Shown here: positions 27,865-35,462 of the stretch, one piece after another | Layout of the letters: every line of letters starts with the position of its first letter | Numbering within the stretch: position 1 is the first letter of the stretch | Origin: an uncultured Flavobacteriaceae bacterium | GTDB taxonomy: Bacteria > Bacteroidota > Bacteroidia > Flavobacteriales > Flavobacteriaceae | Assembly (NCBI GenBank): GCA_947501845.1 | Contig: CANMXP010000026.1 | Location: forward strand, 1-64,000 | Reading direction: 5' to 3' | DNA length: 64,000 nucleotides | Translations under genes and position numbers: made by a program | Notes under the pieces: model-generated | What the model was told of the DNA's origin: nothing | The model's database searches: none | Seen by the model: only the letters and a program-made list of their open reading frames with translations

Positions 27865-30309
27865 TTAATTATTCCCTATTCTAATAATATCTGCAAACAA
27901 GCCTGAAGCTGTTACTTCGGCACCAGCACCAGCACCTTTAATAATCATAGGTTGTTCAGGGTAACGTTGCGTGTAAAACATAACAATGTTATCCTTACCT
28001 TCAAGATTATGGAAAGGATGTCCTTCTGGGATTTCTTGCAAACCAACATTAGCTTCACCATTGTTTAATTGGGCCACATATTTTAATTGGCAGTTTTTCG
28101 CTTTCGCGGAAGCATATAAACTTTGGTAATGCACCTCGTCTTCAATCAGTGTTTGATAGAAATCATCAACAGAATCACTTTTTAACCCTGACTCTGATAA
28201 GAACGACGTATTAGAAATGTCTTCTAAATTCATCTGCATACCACTTTCTCTTGCTAGAATCAATATTTTTCTAGCAACGTCAACTCCACTTAAGTCGATT
28301 CTTGGGTCTGGTTCTGTATAACCTTCAGCTGCTGCTTGTTTAACAACATCATAAAATTTAGTTGTATCGTTAAAATTGTTAAATACAAAATTTAGACTTC
28401 CAGATAAGACGGCTTGTATAGATGTAATTTTATCACCAGAAGCAATTAAATTATTAAGGGTGTCAATAATAGGTAGACCTGCACCAACATTCGTTTCGAA
28501 TAAGTAAGGTGCATTGTATTTAAGTGATAGGCGTTTTAATAAGCTGTAGTTTTCGTAATCGCTAGAACATGCAATTTTATTACAAGCTACAACACCGATA
28601 CTTTGACGTAAATAATTAGCATATAAATTGGCAACATCTTTATTTGCAGTAACATCAACAAATATGCTATTACGTAAATTCAATGATTTAGTTTTTTCAA
28701 AAAAGCCTTCTAAAGTAGCTTTTTCTCCAGATGCGAGTTGCTCTTTCCAGTTTTTTAAATCGATGCCAAATTCATTGAAAATCATGGTTCTGGAATTTGA
28801 TAATCCAACAACACGGATATTTATTTTTAAATTTTCTTTTAAATAATTATTCTGCTGCTTTATTTGCTCGACCAGCTTTTCTCCAACATTCCCAACACCA
28901 GTAATAAATACATTTAATTGTTTGGTCTCTATTTCAAAAAATTGCTCATGTAAAGTATTCAAAGCCTTTTTTACATCATTTTCTGATATAACAGCCGAAA
29001 TATTCTTTTCTGAAGCGCCTTGCGCTATGGCACGGATGTTAATATTGTTTTTTCCTAAGGCACTAAACATTTTACCGCTAATCCCTTGATGGTTTTTCAT
29101 ATTATCACCAACCAAGGCGATAATTGAAAGGTTTGATTCAATTATTATGGGATTAATTTTGCTTAAGGCAATTTCATTTTCGAAAGCACTATCAATAGCC
29201 TGTTTAGCATTATTAGCATCTTTTTCTTCAATACCCAAACAAATAGAATGCTCAGATGATGCCTGAGTAATTAATATAATATTAATTTTTTCTTGAGATA
29301 AGGTCTCAAATAAGCGTTTGGAAAAACCAGGAATGCCGACCATACCACTACCTTCCAGTGTTAATAAAGCAATGCTCCCTATATTACTGATTCCTTTAAC
29401 AGGAGATGTAGCGTTTGTTTCATCATTAGAGATAATAGTGCCAACGGCTTCTGGTTCTAATGTGTTTTTAATATGAATGGGAATTTCTAAATCTAAAACA
29501 GGCTGTACAGTTGGCGGATATAAAACTTTAGCACCAAAGTGTGACAGCTCCATAGCTTCCTGATATGATATTTTTTCAATAGGATAGGCTTGTTTTACCA
29601 ATTTAGGATTGGTTGTGTACATACCACTTACATCCGTCCAAATCTCAAGCTGCTCAACTTGTAATGCAGCTGCAACAATAGCAGCAGTAAAATCTGAACC
29701 ACCACGACCTAATGTTGTTTGTTCTCCTGCTAAGGATTTTGAAACAAAGCCAGGCAGTATTGTAATTTGTTGCGTTGCTGTTTTAAAGTAGTCTACTATA
29801 TTTTTATTAGTAAGACTATAATCAACTTCAGCTTTAGTGAAATTTGAATTTGTTGTAATTAATTCCTGAGTGTTCTTACGATTTACAGATAAACTACGGT
29901 TTTTCATAGTTTCTGCAATGATGTACGATGATAACAACTCACCAAAACTTACTAACTTATCCGATGTTTTTGGAGACAGCTCATTTATCAAATAAATGCC
30001 ATCCAATAAGCTTTTTAATTCATCCAGTCTGGATTCGGTATATTCTATTATAGGATTGGCGTTACTTGGATTTAATTCATTTATAATATTTAAATGAATC
30101 TCCTTAATTGTACCAAACGTTTCATTAAAACTGGTGTCTTTATTTTGAGCTAGTTTACCAGCTAAAAGTAATTTGTCTGTAATACCACCAATGGCAGATA
30201 CGATACATATAATGGAATCTTTTTGCGAATATCCAGTAAGGATATCTATAACGTTATTTATGTTTTTTGCAGAACCTACTGAAGTTCCACCAAATTTTAA
30301 AACCTTCAT
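27865..30309 (-). CDS. thrA: Bifunctional aspartate kinase/homoserine dehydrogenase I
   Basis: An 814-residue fusion catalysing the first and third steps of threonine synthesis. N-terminal aspartokinase starts KFGGTSVG (residues 4-11) and has TTLGRGGSDFTAA near 195; two ACT regulatory domains lie about 310-460 (NIILITQASSEHS, NINIRAIAQGASE); the NAD(P)-binding motif of homoserine dehydrogenase is VFITGVGNVGEK near 465. The C-terminal GPGAG-like GAGAGAEVTASGLFADI is present. Probably feedback-inhibited by threonine via the ACT domains, and attenuated at the mRNA level through the leader described upstream. Confidence 0.97.
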   Translation of the reverse strand: MKVLKFGGTSVGSAKNINNVIDILTGYSQKDSIICIVSAIGGITDKLLLAGKLAQNKDTSFNETFGTIKEIHLNIINELNPSNANPIIEYTESRLDELKSLLDGIYLINELSPKTSDKLVSFGELLSSYIIAETMKNRSLSVNRKNTQELITTNSNFTKAEVDYSLTNKNIVDYFKTATQQITILPGFVSKSLAGEQTTLGRGGSDFTAAIVAAALQVEQLEIWTDVSGMYTTNPKLVKQAYPIEKISYQEAMELSHFGAKVLYPPTVQPVLDLEIPIHIKNTLEPEAVGTIISNDETNATSPVKGISNIGSIALLTLEGSGMVGIPGFSKRLFETLSQEKINIILITQASSEHSICLGIEEKDANNAKQAIDSAFENEIALSKINPIIIESNLSIIALVGDNMKNHQGISGKMFSALGKNNINIRAIAQGASEKNISAVISENDVKKALNTLHEQFFEIETKQLNVFITGVGNVGEKLVEQIKQQNNYLKENLKINIRVVGLSNSRTMIFNEFGIDLKNWKEQLASGEKATLEGFFEKTKSLNLRNSIFVDVTANKDVANLYANYLRQSIGVVACNKIACSSDYENYSLLKRLSLKYNAPYLFETNVGAGLPIIDTLNNLIASGDKITSIQAVLSGSLNFVFNNFNDTTKFYDVVKQAAAEGYTEPDPRIDLSGVDVARKILILARESGMQMNLEDISNTSFLSESGLKSDSVDDFYQTLIEDEVHYQSLYASAKAKNCQLKYVAQLNNGEANVGLQEIPEGHPFHNLEGKDNIVMFYTQRYPEQPMIIKGAGAGAEVTASGLFADIIRIGNN

Positions 30310-30347
30310 TTTTTAATGAATTGATAATTGAAAAAAATATTTTTGAT

Positions 30348-30370
30348 GTTGTAATTGTAAAAATTACAAC
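30348..30370 (-). terminator. Attenuator-like terminator hairpin of the thr operon
   Basis: Read leftward: GTTGTAATT, loop TTTAC, AATTACAAC form a perfect 9-bp stem, followed about 12 bases later by a seven-T run, 38 bases before the thrA start. A second hairpin, CAACCC/GGGTTG with loop TTTG, lies just before it at 30396-30411 and overlaps the last codons of the leader ORF. TACAAC within the leader's threonine codons can pair with GTTGTA of the terminator arm, which would block termination. Confidence 0.65.
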
Positions 30371-30391
30371 GATAGCCTGAAGAATATATAG

Positions 30392-30499
30392 TTAGCAACC
30401 CCAAAGGGTTGTAGTAATTGTAGTTGTACCAAAAATAGCAGGAATTCCTTCTGTTACAGAAGAAAAAGAGATCGCTATATTTTGGTTTAAATGATTCAT
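30392..30499 (-). CDS. thrL: Threonine operon leader peptide (35 aa)
   Basis: A short ORF, ATG at 30499 and TAA at 30392-30394. Its translation contains GTTTITTTLWGC at the C-terminus: six Thr and one Ile codon in seven positions (ACA ACT ACA ATT ACT ACA ACC). This is the pattern of the enterobacterial thr leader (TTITTT), and Thr and Ile are the expected regulatory amino acids. It ends just before the terminator hairpin ahead of thrA and starts about 20 bases after a TAnnTTTG promoter element. The role as an attenuation leader is inferred from codons, position and structure; I see no Shine-Dalgarno sequence, as usual in this phylum. Confidence 0.8.
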   Translation of the reverse strand: MNHLNQNIAISFSSVTEGIPAIFGTTTITTTLWGC

Positions 30500-30520
30500 T
30501 ATATTCTATATAATATGCAT

Positions 30521-30555
30521 CAAAAGTATCACTTTTAACCTCAATTAAAAAACAA
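30521..30555 (-). promoter_or_regulatory. Candidate thr operon promoter
   Basis: Read leftward, a TTTTTG at the right end and TACTTTTG (30521-30528), an exact TAnnTTTG match, are separated by 24 bases. Transcription would begin a few bases later, giving a short leader before the ATG at 30499. The rest of 30556-30855 is AT-rich with nothing I can assign. Confidence 0.55.
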
Positions 30556-30855
30556 AAATCGCTTTTTTACAGGATTCTTACATAGAGGCTATTTTCATTT
30601 AATAAAATCAACTTATTTTATTATGAATTAAAAAAATCACAATATTAAAATCAGACCTTATTGGTAATTACTTCCTTTAGTTTTGCGTATGTCATTCTCT
30701 ATTAATTAAATCAAGAGTCTGTTAGATTTTGTAGTTTTTTATATACATAATTCATGTTTTTGAACTCGATTAAACGTTCTTTTTTGTCGTTAAAATGTAT
30801 TTGTGTAAGAAAATTTACTATATTAGTATACGTTAAATTATAAAAATCTTACAAG

Positions 30856-32139
30856 ATGAAAGCAAAATTACTCACAAAACTAACTTTGTTAGCACTCTTT
30901 TTTTTCATTACGATGCAAATGGAGGCTCAAGTAACTAATGTATTCGATTTTAATACTTCGGGTCAATTAAGTTCTGCATTTACCCAAGGCGGAAGCTCAT
31001 TACTCATAACACAAACTACCAATACAGGTATAAGTAGTTCTGGAGCTGTAAATGTCTCGGGAAGTACTAACGAAGTTTATACAACAAAACAGGGTTACTC
31101 TATATCTGGTGAGGGAGCTCATTACAAATTTGAAACCTATTTTAAAAGTGAATTTAACAGTGGCTATGGCGGTATTGGTTTTACCTCCAATCCGAGTGCA
31201 ACTCATAATTCCTATGCAGCTCCTAGTGAGGGTTTAGGTATATCGGTGCACGGTGGTGGTTATATTTTTACTAGTGGAACAACAACTAATTCAGGCAGCT
31301 GGGATGGTGGTGATGTTTTAAATAGTGGTTCTCCAGATGACTGGTATTTAGCTGTTTTAACTATCGATTTGTTAGCAAATAGTTATTTTGATATGACTAT
31401 TGAAATTTATCCAGCAAATGATGATGGAACACTTATAACACCTGGGACAGCAACTGAAACCAAAACCTGGAATGTACAAAATACAGCTATGGCTAGTTCA
31501 GAAATAATTTATTCGTATTTTGCTTTTGGAGGACATAGAATAACAAATTTTGATAATTACACTATTAATTTGGAAGGAGGAGCAACTATTATAGAAGCTG
31601 GGGCTCCTGTAGTTATTGGTTCTTCCACATTAAATAATTCTACTAACGAGATAGATATGAGTGGTGAAGTGACAGACGATAGAGGCGCTTCGGTTACAGA
31701 AAGAGGATTTGTTTATAGTACCTCTGTAAACCCTCCAACGATTTCAGACACTAAAATTGTTGTAGGCAGTGGAGAAGGTACATTTAGCCATCAATTAGGT
31801 AGCTTGTCAGCTAATACAATCTATTATGTCAGGTCTTATGCTACAAATTCTACTGATACATCGTATGGAAGCCTTAGTACCATAGATACAAGTACTCTAT
31901 CTGATGCAGATGTGGGCTTAAGATCCAATATTAATGTATACCCAAACCCAACAGTTAATTATATTGCTATTACTGGTTTAAACGAGGCTAATAATTATAC
32001 GATTTACAATGTATTAGGAAAAAAAATGTTACAAGGAAATACAACAAATAATAATAAAATAGATGTTAAATTTTTAGACAAGGGATTGTATCTTCTAAAA
32101 ATGGAAAATAGTAAAATAGTTAAATTCATTAAAGAATAA
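30856..32139 (+). CDS. T9SS-secreted hypothetical protein
   Basis: A 427-residue exported protein. Signal peptide 1-25 ends TMQMEAQ. Residues about 26-245 resemble a concanavalin-like beta-sandwich (YKFETYFKSEFNSGYGGIGF); residues 250-345 match a fibronectin/FIVAR-like repeat seen in Bacteroidetes (ERGFVYSTSVNPPTISDTK, YYVRSYATNS). The C-terminal 75 residues are a T9SS type A sorting domain (INVYPNPTVNYIAITG, KGLYLLKMENSKIVKFIKE). Probably cell-surface adhesion or carbohydrate binding; no catalytic motif seen. Ends at a strong terminator. Confidence 0.82.
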   Translation: MKAKLLTKLTLLALFFFITMQMEAQVTNVFDFNTSGQLSSAFTQGGSSLLITQTTNTGISSSGAVNVSGSTNEVYTTKQGYSISGEGAHYKFETYFKSEFNSGYGGIGFTSNPSATHNSYAAPSEGLGISVHGGGYIFTSGTTTNSGSWDGGDVLNSGSPDDWYLAVLTIDLLANSYFDMTIEIYPANDDGTLITPGTATETKTWNVQNTAMASSEIIYSYFAFGGHRITNFDNYTINLEGGATIIEAGAPVVIGSSTLNNSTNEIDMSGEVTDDRGASVTERGFVYSTSVNPPTISDTKIVVGSGEGTFSHQLGSLSANTIYYVRSYATNSTDTSYGSLSTIDTSTLSDADVGLRSNINVYPNPTVNYIAITGLNEANNYTIYNVLGKKMLQGNTTNNNKIDVKFLDKGLYLLKMENSKIVKFIKE

Positions 32140-32188
32140 CAGCTGTTTATATATTATTTATTTACAGTATTTTAAATAAAATATATGC

Positions 32189-32223
32189 AAATCCTTAGCT
32201 AAAATTTGGCTAAGGATTTTTTT
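32189..32223 (+). terminator. Intrinsic terminator
   Basis: AAATCCTTAGC and GCTAAGGATTT form a perfect 11-bp stem, followed by a T-run, 50 bases after the T9SS gene stop. Confidence 0.88.
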
Positions 32224-32275
32224 ATTGACTAAATTGTGATTTTATTTACGTTGAACATAAATATCTTTCATATTC

Positions 32276-33838
32276 ATGAAACTATTTTCCAAAGAACAAA
32301 TATACCAAGGCGATAAATTAACAGCAGAACGTCAAAAAATATCTTCAACAGATTTAATGGAGCGGGCAGGTATGCAAATTTTTAATTGGATACATATGCG
32401 TATGCAAGGAGCTCAGGTGCCTATTCATATCTTTTGTGGTATAGGAAATAATGGCGGAGATGGATTGGTGCTAGCCAGGCATTTAATTTTAGATGGATAT
32501 AATGTTAAAACATACATAGTCAATTGCAGTGATAAAAGATCAAAGGATTTTTTAATTAATTACGATCGTATTAAAAATGTTACTAAAGATTGGCCAACAC
32601 TTTTAAGTTGTACTGAAGATTTTCCCGAAATCCACCAAGATGATATTATTGTTGATGCTGTTTTTGGTATTGGACTCAATAGACCAGTAGATGATTGGGT
32701 AAAGTCGTTATTTATGCATTTTAGAAATACAAAAGCATTTACACTATCTATTGATATCCCTTCGGGTTTAAATACAGATAAAATTTTAGAAGATGAAGAT
32801 GCCGCTGTTTGGGCGGGTTATACGTTGAGTTTTGCATCTCCAAAATTAATTTTCTTTTTACCAGAAACAGCAAAGTACACGGTACAATGGGAAGTATTGG
32901 ATATTGGCTTGGATCAAGAGTTTTTATATACAACTAATACAGAAGCAGAATTAATTGGAAAACATGAAGTGCTACCATTATACAAACCTAGAGAAAAATT
33001 TTCGCATAAAGGACAATTTGGTCACAGTCTTATTATAGGAGGGAGTTATGGTAAAATTGGTGCCGTGACCTTGGCAAGTAGAGCAGCTTTATCTGCAGGG
33101 GCTGGTTTGGTTACCACATATATTCCCAAATGTGGTTATGTGCCTTTACAAACATCTTTCCCCGAGGCCATGGTCCTAACTGATGTGAATGAGGAAATAA
33201 TTACGGCTATTAAATTCGATATAGAACCTACGGTTGTAGGTTTTGGAATAGGTGTAGGGACTAACACTAAAACGATAAATGCTTTTGAAGCTTTTTTAAA
33301 GAATAATAAAGCACCTTTGGTTATTGATGCAGATGGGATAAATATATTGGCCAAAAAGAAAGCTCTTCTAAAATTATTACCAGAAAAATCCATTTTAACA
33401 CCACACCCAAAAGAGTTGGAACGCTTAATAGGAACTTGGAAAGATGATTTTGATAAATTGGAAAAAGTAAAGGTGTTTTCAAAAAAGTATGCATGTATCA
33501 TTGTTATAAAAGGAGCTAATACGATTACGGTGTTTGGTGATAAACTATATATAAATACTACAGGGAATCCTGGTCTATCTACAGCGGGTAGTGGTGATGT
33601 GTTAACTGGGATTATTACGGGGATGATCTCACAAGGGCATGAACCTTTAGAGGCTGTTGTATTTGGAGTTTATTTGCACGGAAGATCCGCCGATATTGCT
33701 GTTGAAAATTTTGGTTATCAGAGTTTGATTGCTAGCCATGTTATCGACTATTTAGGTGAAGCTTTTATCGATTTGTTCAAACAACCAGAACAACCAGCCG
33801 AAGTAGCAGAACAGGAAAAGGAAAAAGAACAAGGGTAG
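32276..33838 (+). CDS. nnr: Bifunctional NAD(P)HX epimerase/dehydratase
   Basis: A 520-residue two-domain metabolite-repair enzyme. The N-terminal half (about 1-215) is the NAD(P)H-hydrate epimerase (CGIGNNGGDGLVLARHL, SIDIPSGLNTD); the C-terminal half (about 230-505) is the ADP/ATP-dependent dehydratase (GSYGKIGAVTLASRAAL, LTPHPKELERL, STAGSGDVLTGII). It restores hydrated NADH/NADPH. The C-terminal tail is a Glu/Lys-rich extension. Size is normal for the fused form. Confidence 0.95.
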   Translation: MKLFSKEQIYQGDKLTAERQKISSTDLMERAGMQIFNWIHMRMQGAQVPIHIFCGIGNNGGDGLVLARHLILDGYNVKTYIVNCSDKRSKDFLINYDRIKNVTKDWPTLLSCTEDFPEIHQDDIIVDAVFGIGLNRPVDDWVKSLFMHFRNTKAFTLSIDIPSGLNTDKILEDEDAAVWAGYTLSFASPKLIFFLPETAKYTVQWEVLDIGLDQEFLYTTNTEAELIGKHEVLPLYKPREKFSHKGQFGHSLIIGGSYGKIGAVTLASRAALSAGAGLVTTYIPKCGYVPLQTSFPEAMVLTDVNEEIITAIKFDIEPTVVGFGIGVGTNTKTINAFEAFLKNNKAPLVIDADGINILAKKKALLKLLPEKSILTPHPKELERLIGTWKDDFDKLEKVKVFSKKYACIIVIKGANTITVFGDKLYINTTGNPGLSTAGSGDVLTGIITGMISQGHEPLEAVVFGVYLHGRSADIAVENFGYQSLIASHVIDYLGEAFIDLFKQPEQPAEVAEQEKEKEQG

Positions 33839-33889
33839 CCTTGAAGTTTTTGTATAAAAATACACTGTTTAAAAAAATGTCTTAAATAT

Positions 33890-33914
33890 AGAGGTTTTTT
33901 CAATTTCAAACGTT
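33890..33914 (+). promoter_or_regulatory. Putative ECF sigma-dependent promoter, copy 1
   Basis: AGAGGTTTTTT followed by CGTT, with 18 bases from the GG to the C. The same layout occurs before fecR (34489-34514) and before the lipoprotein (38014-38039). It ends 36 bases before the sigma factor ATG, as expected for autoregulation by that sigma factor. Confidence 0.6.
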
Positions 33915-33950
33915 TAATACTTAATTAAAACCTTAAAAATATTAAGATTA

Positions 33951-34487
33951 ATGACCTATGATGATTATTCATCTAAAGATTCAGTTTGTGAAGAACGTAA
34001 TTACAATATAGCTTACAAGAAGCATTCTAAAGAAGTTTTTAACTTTTTAGTCTTTAATTATGGAGACAAACAACTTGCCGAAGATATTATACAAGAAGCA
34101 TTTTTAACCTTATGGAAAAACTGTAAAAATGTGCCTTTAAAAAATGTAAGAGCCTATTTATATACCATTTCTAAAAACAAGATAATCGATACTTTTAGAA
34201 ATGCTAATCGTGCTTTAAAATATAAGAAAAGCACATCCAATATGACAGAGAAACAAACACCCGAATATATTTTTGAAGAAAAAGAATTCCATCAAGAACT
34301 AAATCGTGTTCTTGATAGGATGCCAGAAAATTATAGGGTTCCTTTTTTACTTAATAGAGTAGACAAAAAAAAATATAAAGAGATTGCAGAAATAATGGGG
34401 GTAACAGTAAAATCGGTTGAAAAGAGAATTTTTAACGCCTTGGAATTTTTACAAAAAGAATTACAAATTAATAAAAAACGATTTTAG
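33951..34487 (+). CDS. FecI-like ECF sigma factor
   Basis: A 178-residue sigma-70 family factor of the Bacteroidetes FecI type. Region 2 (about 20-85) contains YGDKQLAEDIIQEAFLTLWK; region 4 (about 115-172) contains LNRVLDRMPENYRVPFLLNR and YKEIAEIMGVTVKSVEKRI. It is followed 48 bases later by fecR, then a TonB receptor, the classic three-part cell-surface signalling arrangement. It likely recognises the GAGGTTTTTT...CGTT motif found three times in the locus. Confidence 0.93.
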   Translation: MTYDDYSSKDSVCEERNYNIAYKKHSKEVFNFLVFNYGDKQLAEDIIQEAFLTLWKNCKNVPLKNVRAYLYTISKNKIIDTFRNANRALKYKKSTSNMTEKQTPEYIFEEKEFHQELNRVLDRMPENYRVPFLLNRVDKKKYKEIAEIMGVTVKSVEKRIFNALEFLQKELQINKKRF

Positions 34488-34488
34488 T

Positions 34489-34514
34489 AGAGGTTTTTTT
34501 TAGTTTTAAGCGTT
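34489..34514 (+). promoter_or_regulatory. Putative ECF sigma-dependent promoter, copy 2
   Basis: AGAGGTTTTTTTT ... CGTT with 19 bases from GG to C; starts 2 bases after the sigma gene stop and ends 21 bases before the fecR ATG. The following TATTTAATTA also resembles copy 1 (ATACTTAATTA). Confidence 0.6.
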
Positions 34515-34535
34515 ACATATTTAATTACCATAGTT

Positions 34536-35462
34536 ATGGAAGAAAATAAGTCTAATAATATAAACAAGTTTTTAAACTTTGAATTTTCTTCGGAAGAGGA
34601 AAAAGAAGCTTTCAAAAATTCTGATACGTATTCTGAATATAAGGAAGTTATAGAGTTATTCGATAATGTTAGAGCTGTAGATTATAATGAAAATGGTGTT
34701 TTAGAAAAGTTAGATTCTGCCCGTTTAAAATCTTCTGTTAACGAAAAACAAGTCATACCATTGTATAAAAAATGGAAGCCTTTGTCTGTAGCTGCTACCA
34801 TATTAGTATTTATTTCTGTGGTTTTGTTCAATATAAATAATAATCTTGAACATCATACATTGGCAGGAGAGTCTACTCAAATTTCTCTTCCCGACGCTTC
34901 TAAAGTTTGGTTAAACGCAAAATCGGAAATAGCTTATAAAAAATCATGGAAAAAATCAAGAGCTATAGACTTAAGGGGAGAGGCTTATTTTGAAGTAGCG
35001 AAAGGGAAAACATTCATGGTAAAAACATCCCAAGGTACTGTGACGGTTTTAGGAACAAAATTCAATGTAAAACAACGAGAGGCTTATTTTGAAGTGTATT
35101 GTTACGAAGGTACAGTATCTGTCATGTACAGGAATAAAGAGACTATTTTAAAAGCAAACAGCAGTTTCAATTCAAGAACATTAGATAAGACCATGCAAAA
35201 AAATGCTATGATTAATACAAAACCGCATTGGATTGAAAAAATGTCAGTTTTCGAAAACACTCCAATAGAACATGTTATTGCCGATATTGGTATTCAATAT
35301 GATATAAAATTTATTATGAACAATAATTTAAATAAAAACTTAAAATATACTGGTAGTTACCATTATAATGATTCATTAGAAACTGTTTTAAATGTTCTTT
35401 GTCAATCATTAAACTTAGAGTATATCGAAAAAGATAAAAGTATTTATTTGAATAATAAATAG
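34536..35462 (+). CDS. FecR family anti-sigma factor
   Basis: A 308-residue membrane-spanning sigma regulator. Residues 1-80 form the cytoplasmic sigma-binding part, one helix spans about 86-104 (SVAATILVFISVVLF), then the periplasmic FecR domain (SLPDASKVWLNAKSEIAY, VLGTKFNVKQR) and a C-terminal DUF4974/STN-like domain (about 235-305, VFENTPIEHVIADIGIQY). It transmits receptor occupancy across the inner membrane. The stop codon directly abuts the ATG of the TonB receptor gene. Confidence 0.93.
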   Translation: MEENKSNNINKFLNFEFSSEEEKEAFKNSDTYSEYKEVIELFDNVRAVDYNENGVLEKLDSARLKSSVNEKQVIPLYKKWKPLSVAATILVFISVVLFNINNNLEHHTLAGESTQISLPDASKVWLNAKSEIAYKKSWKKSRAIDLRGEAYFEVAKGKTFMVKTSQGTVTVLGTKFNVKQREAYFEVYCYEGTVSVMYRNKETILKANSSFNSRTLDKTMQKNAMINTKPHWIEKMSVFENTPIEHVIADIGIQYDIKFIMNNNLNKNLKYTGSYHYNDSLETVLNVLCQSLNLEYIEKDKSIYLNNK

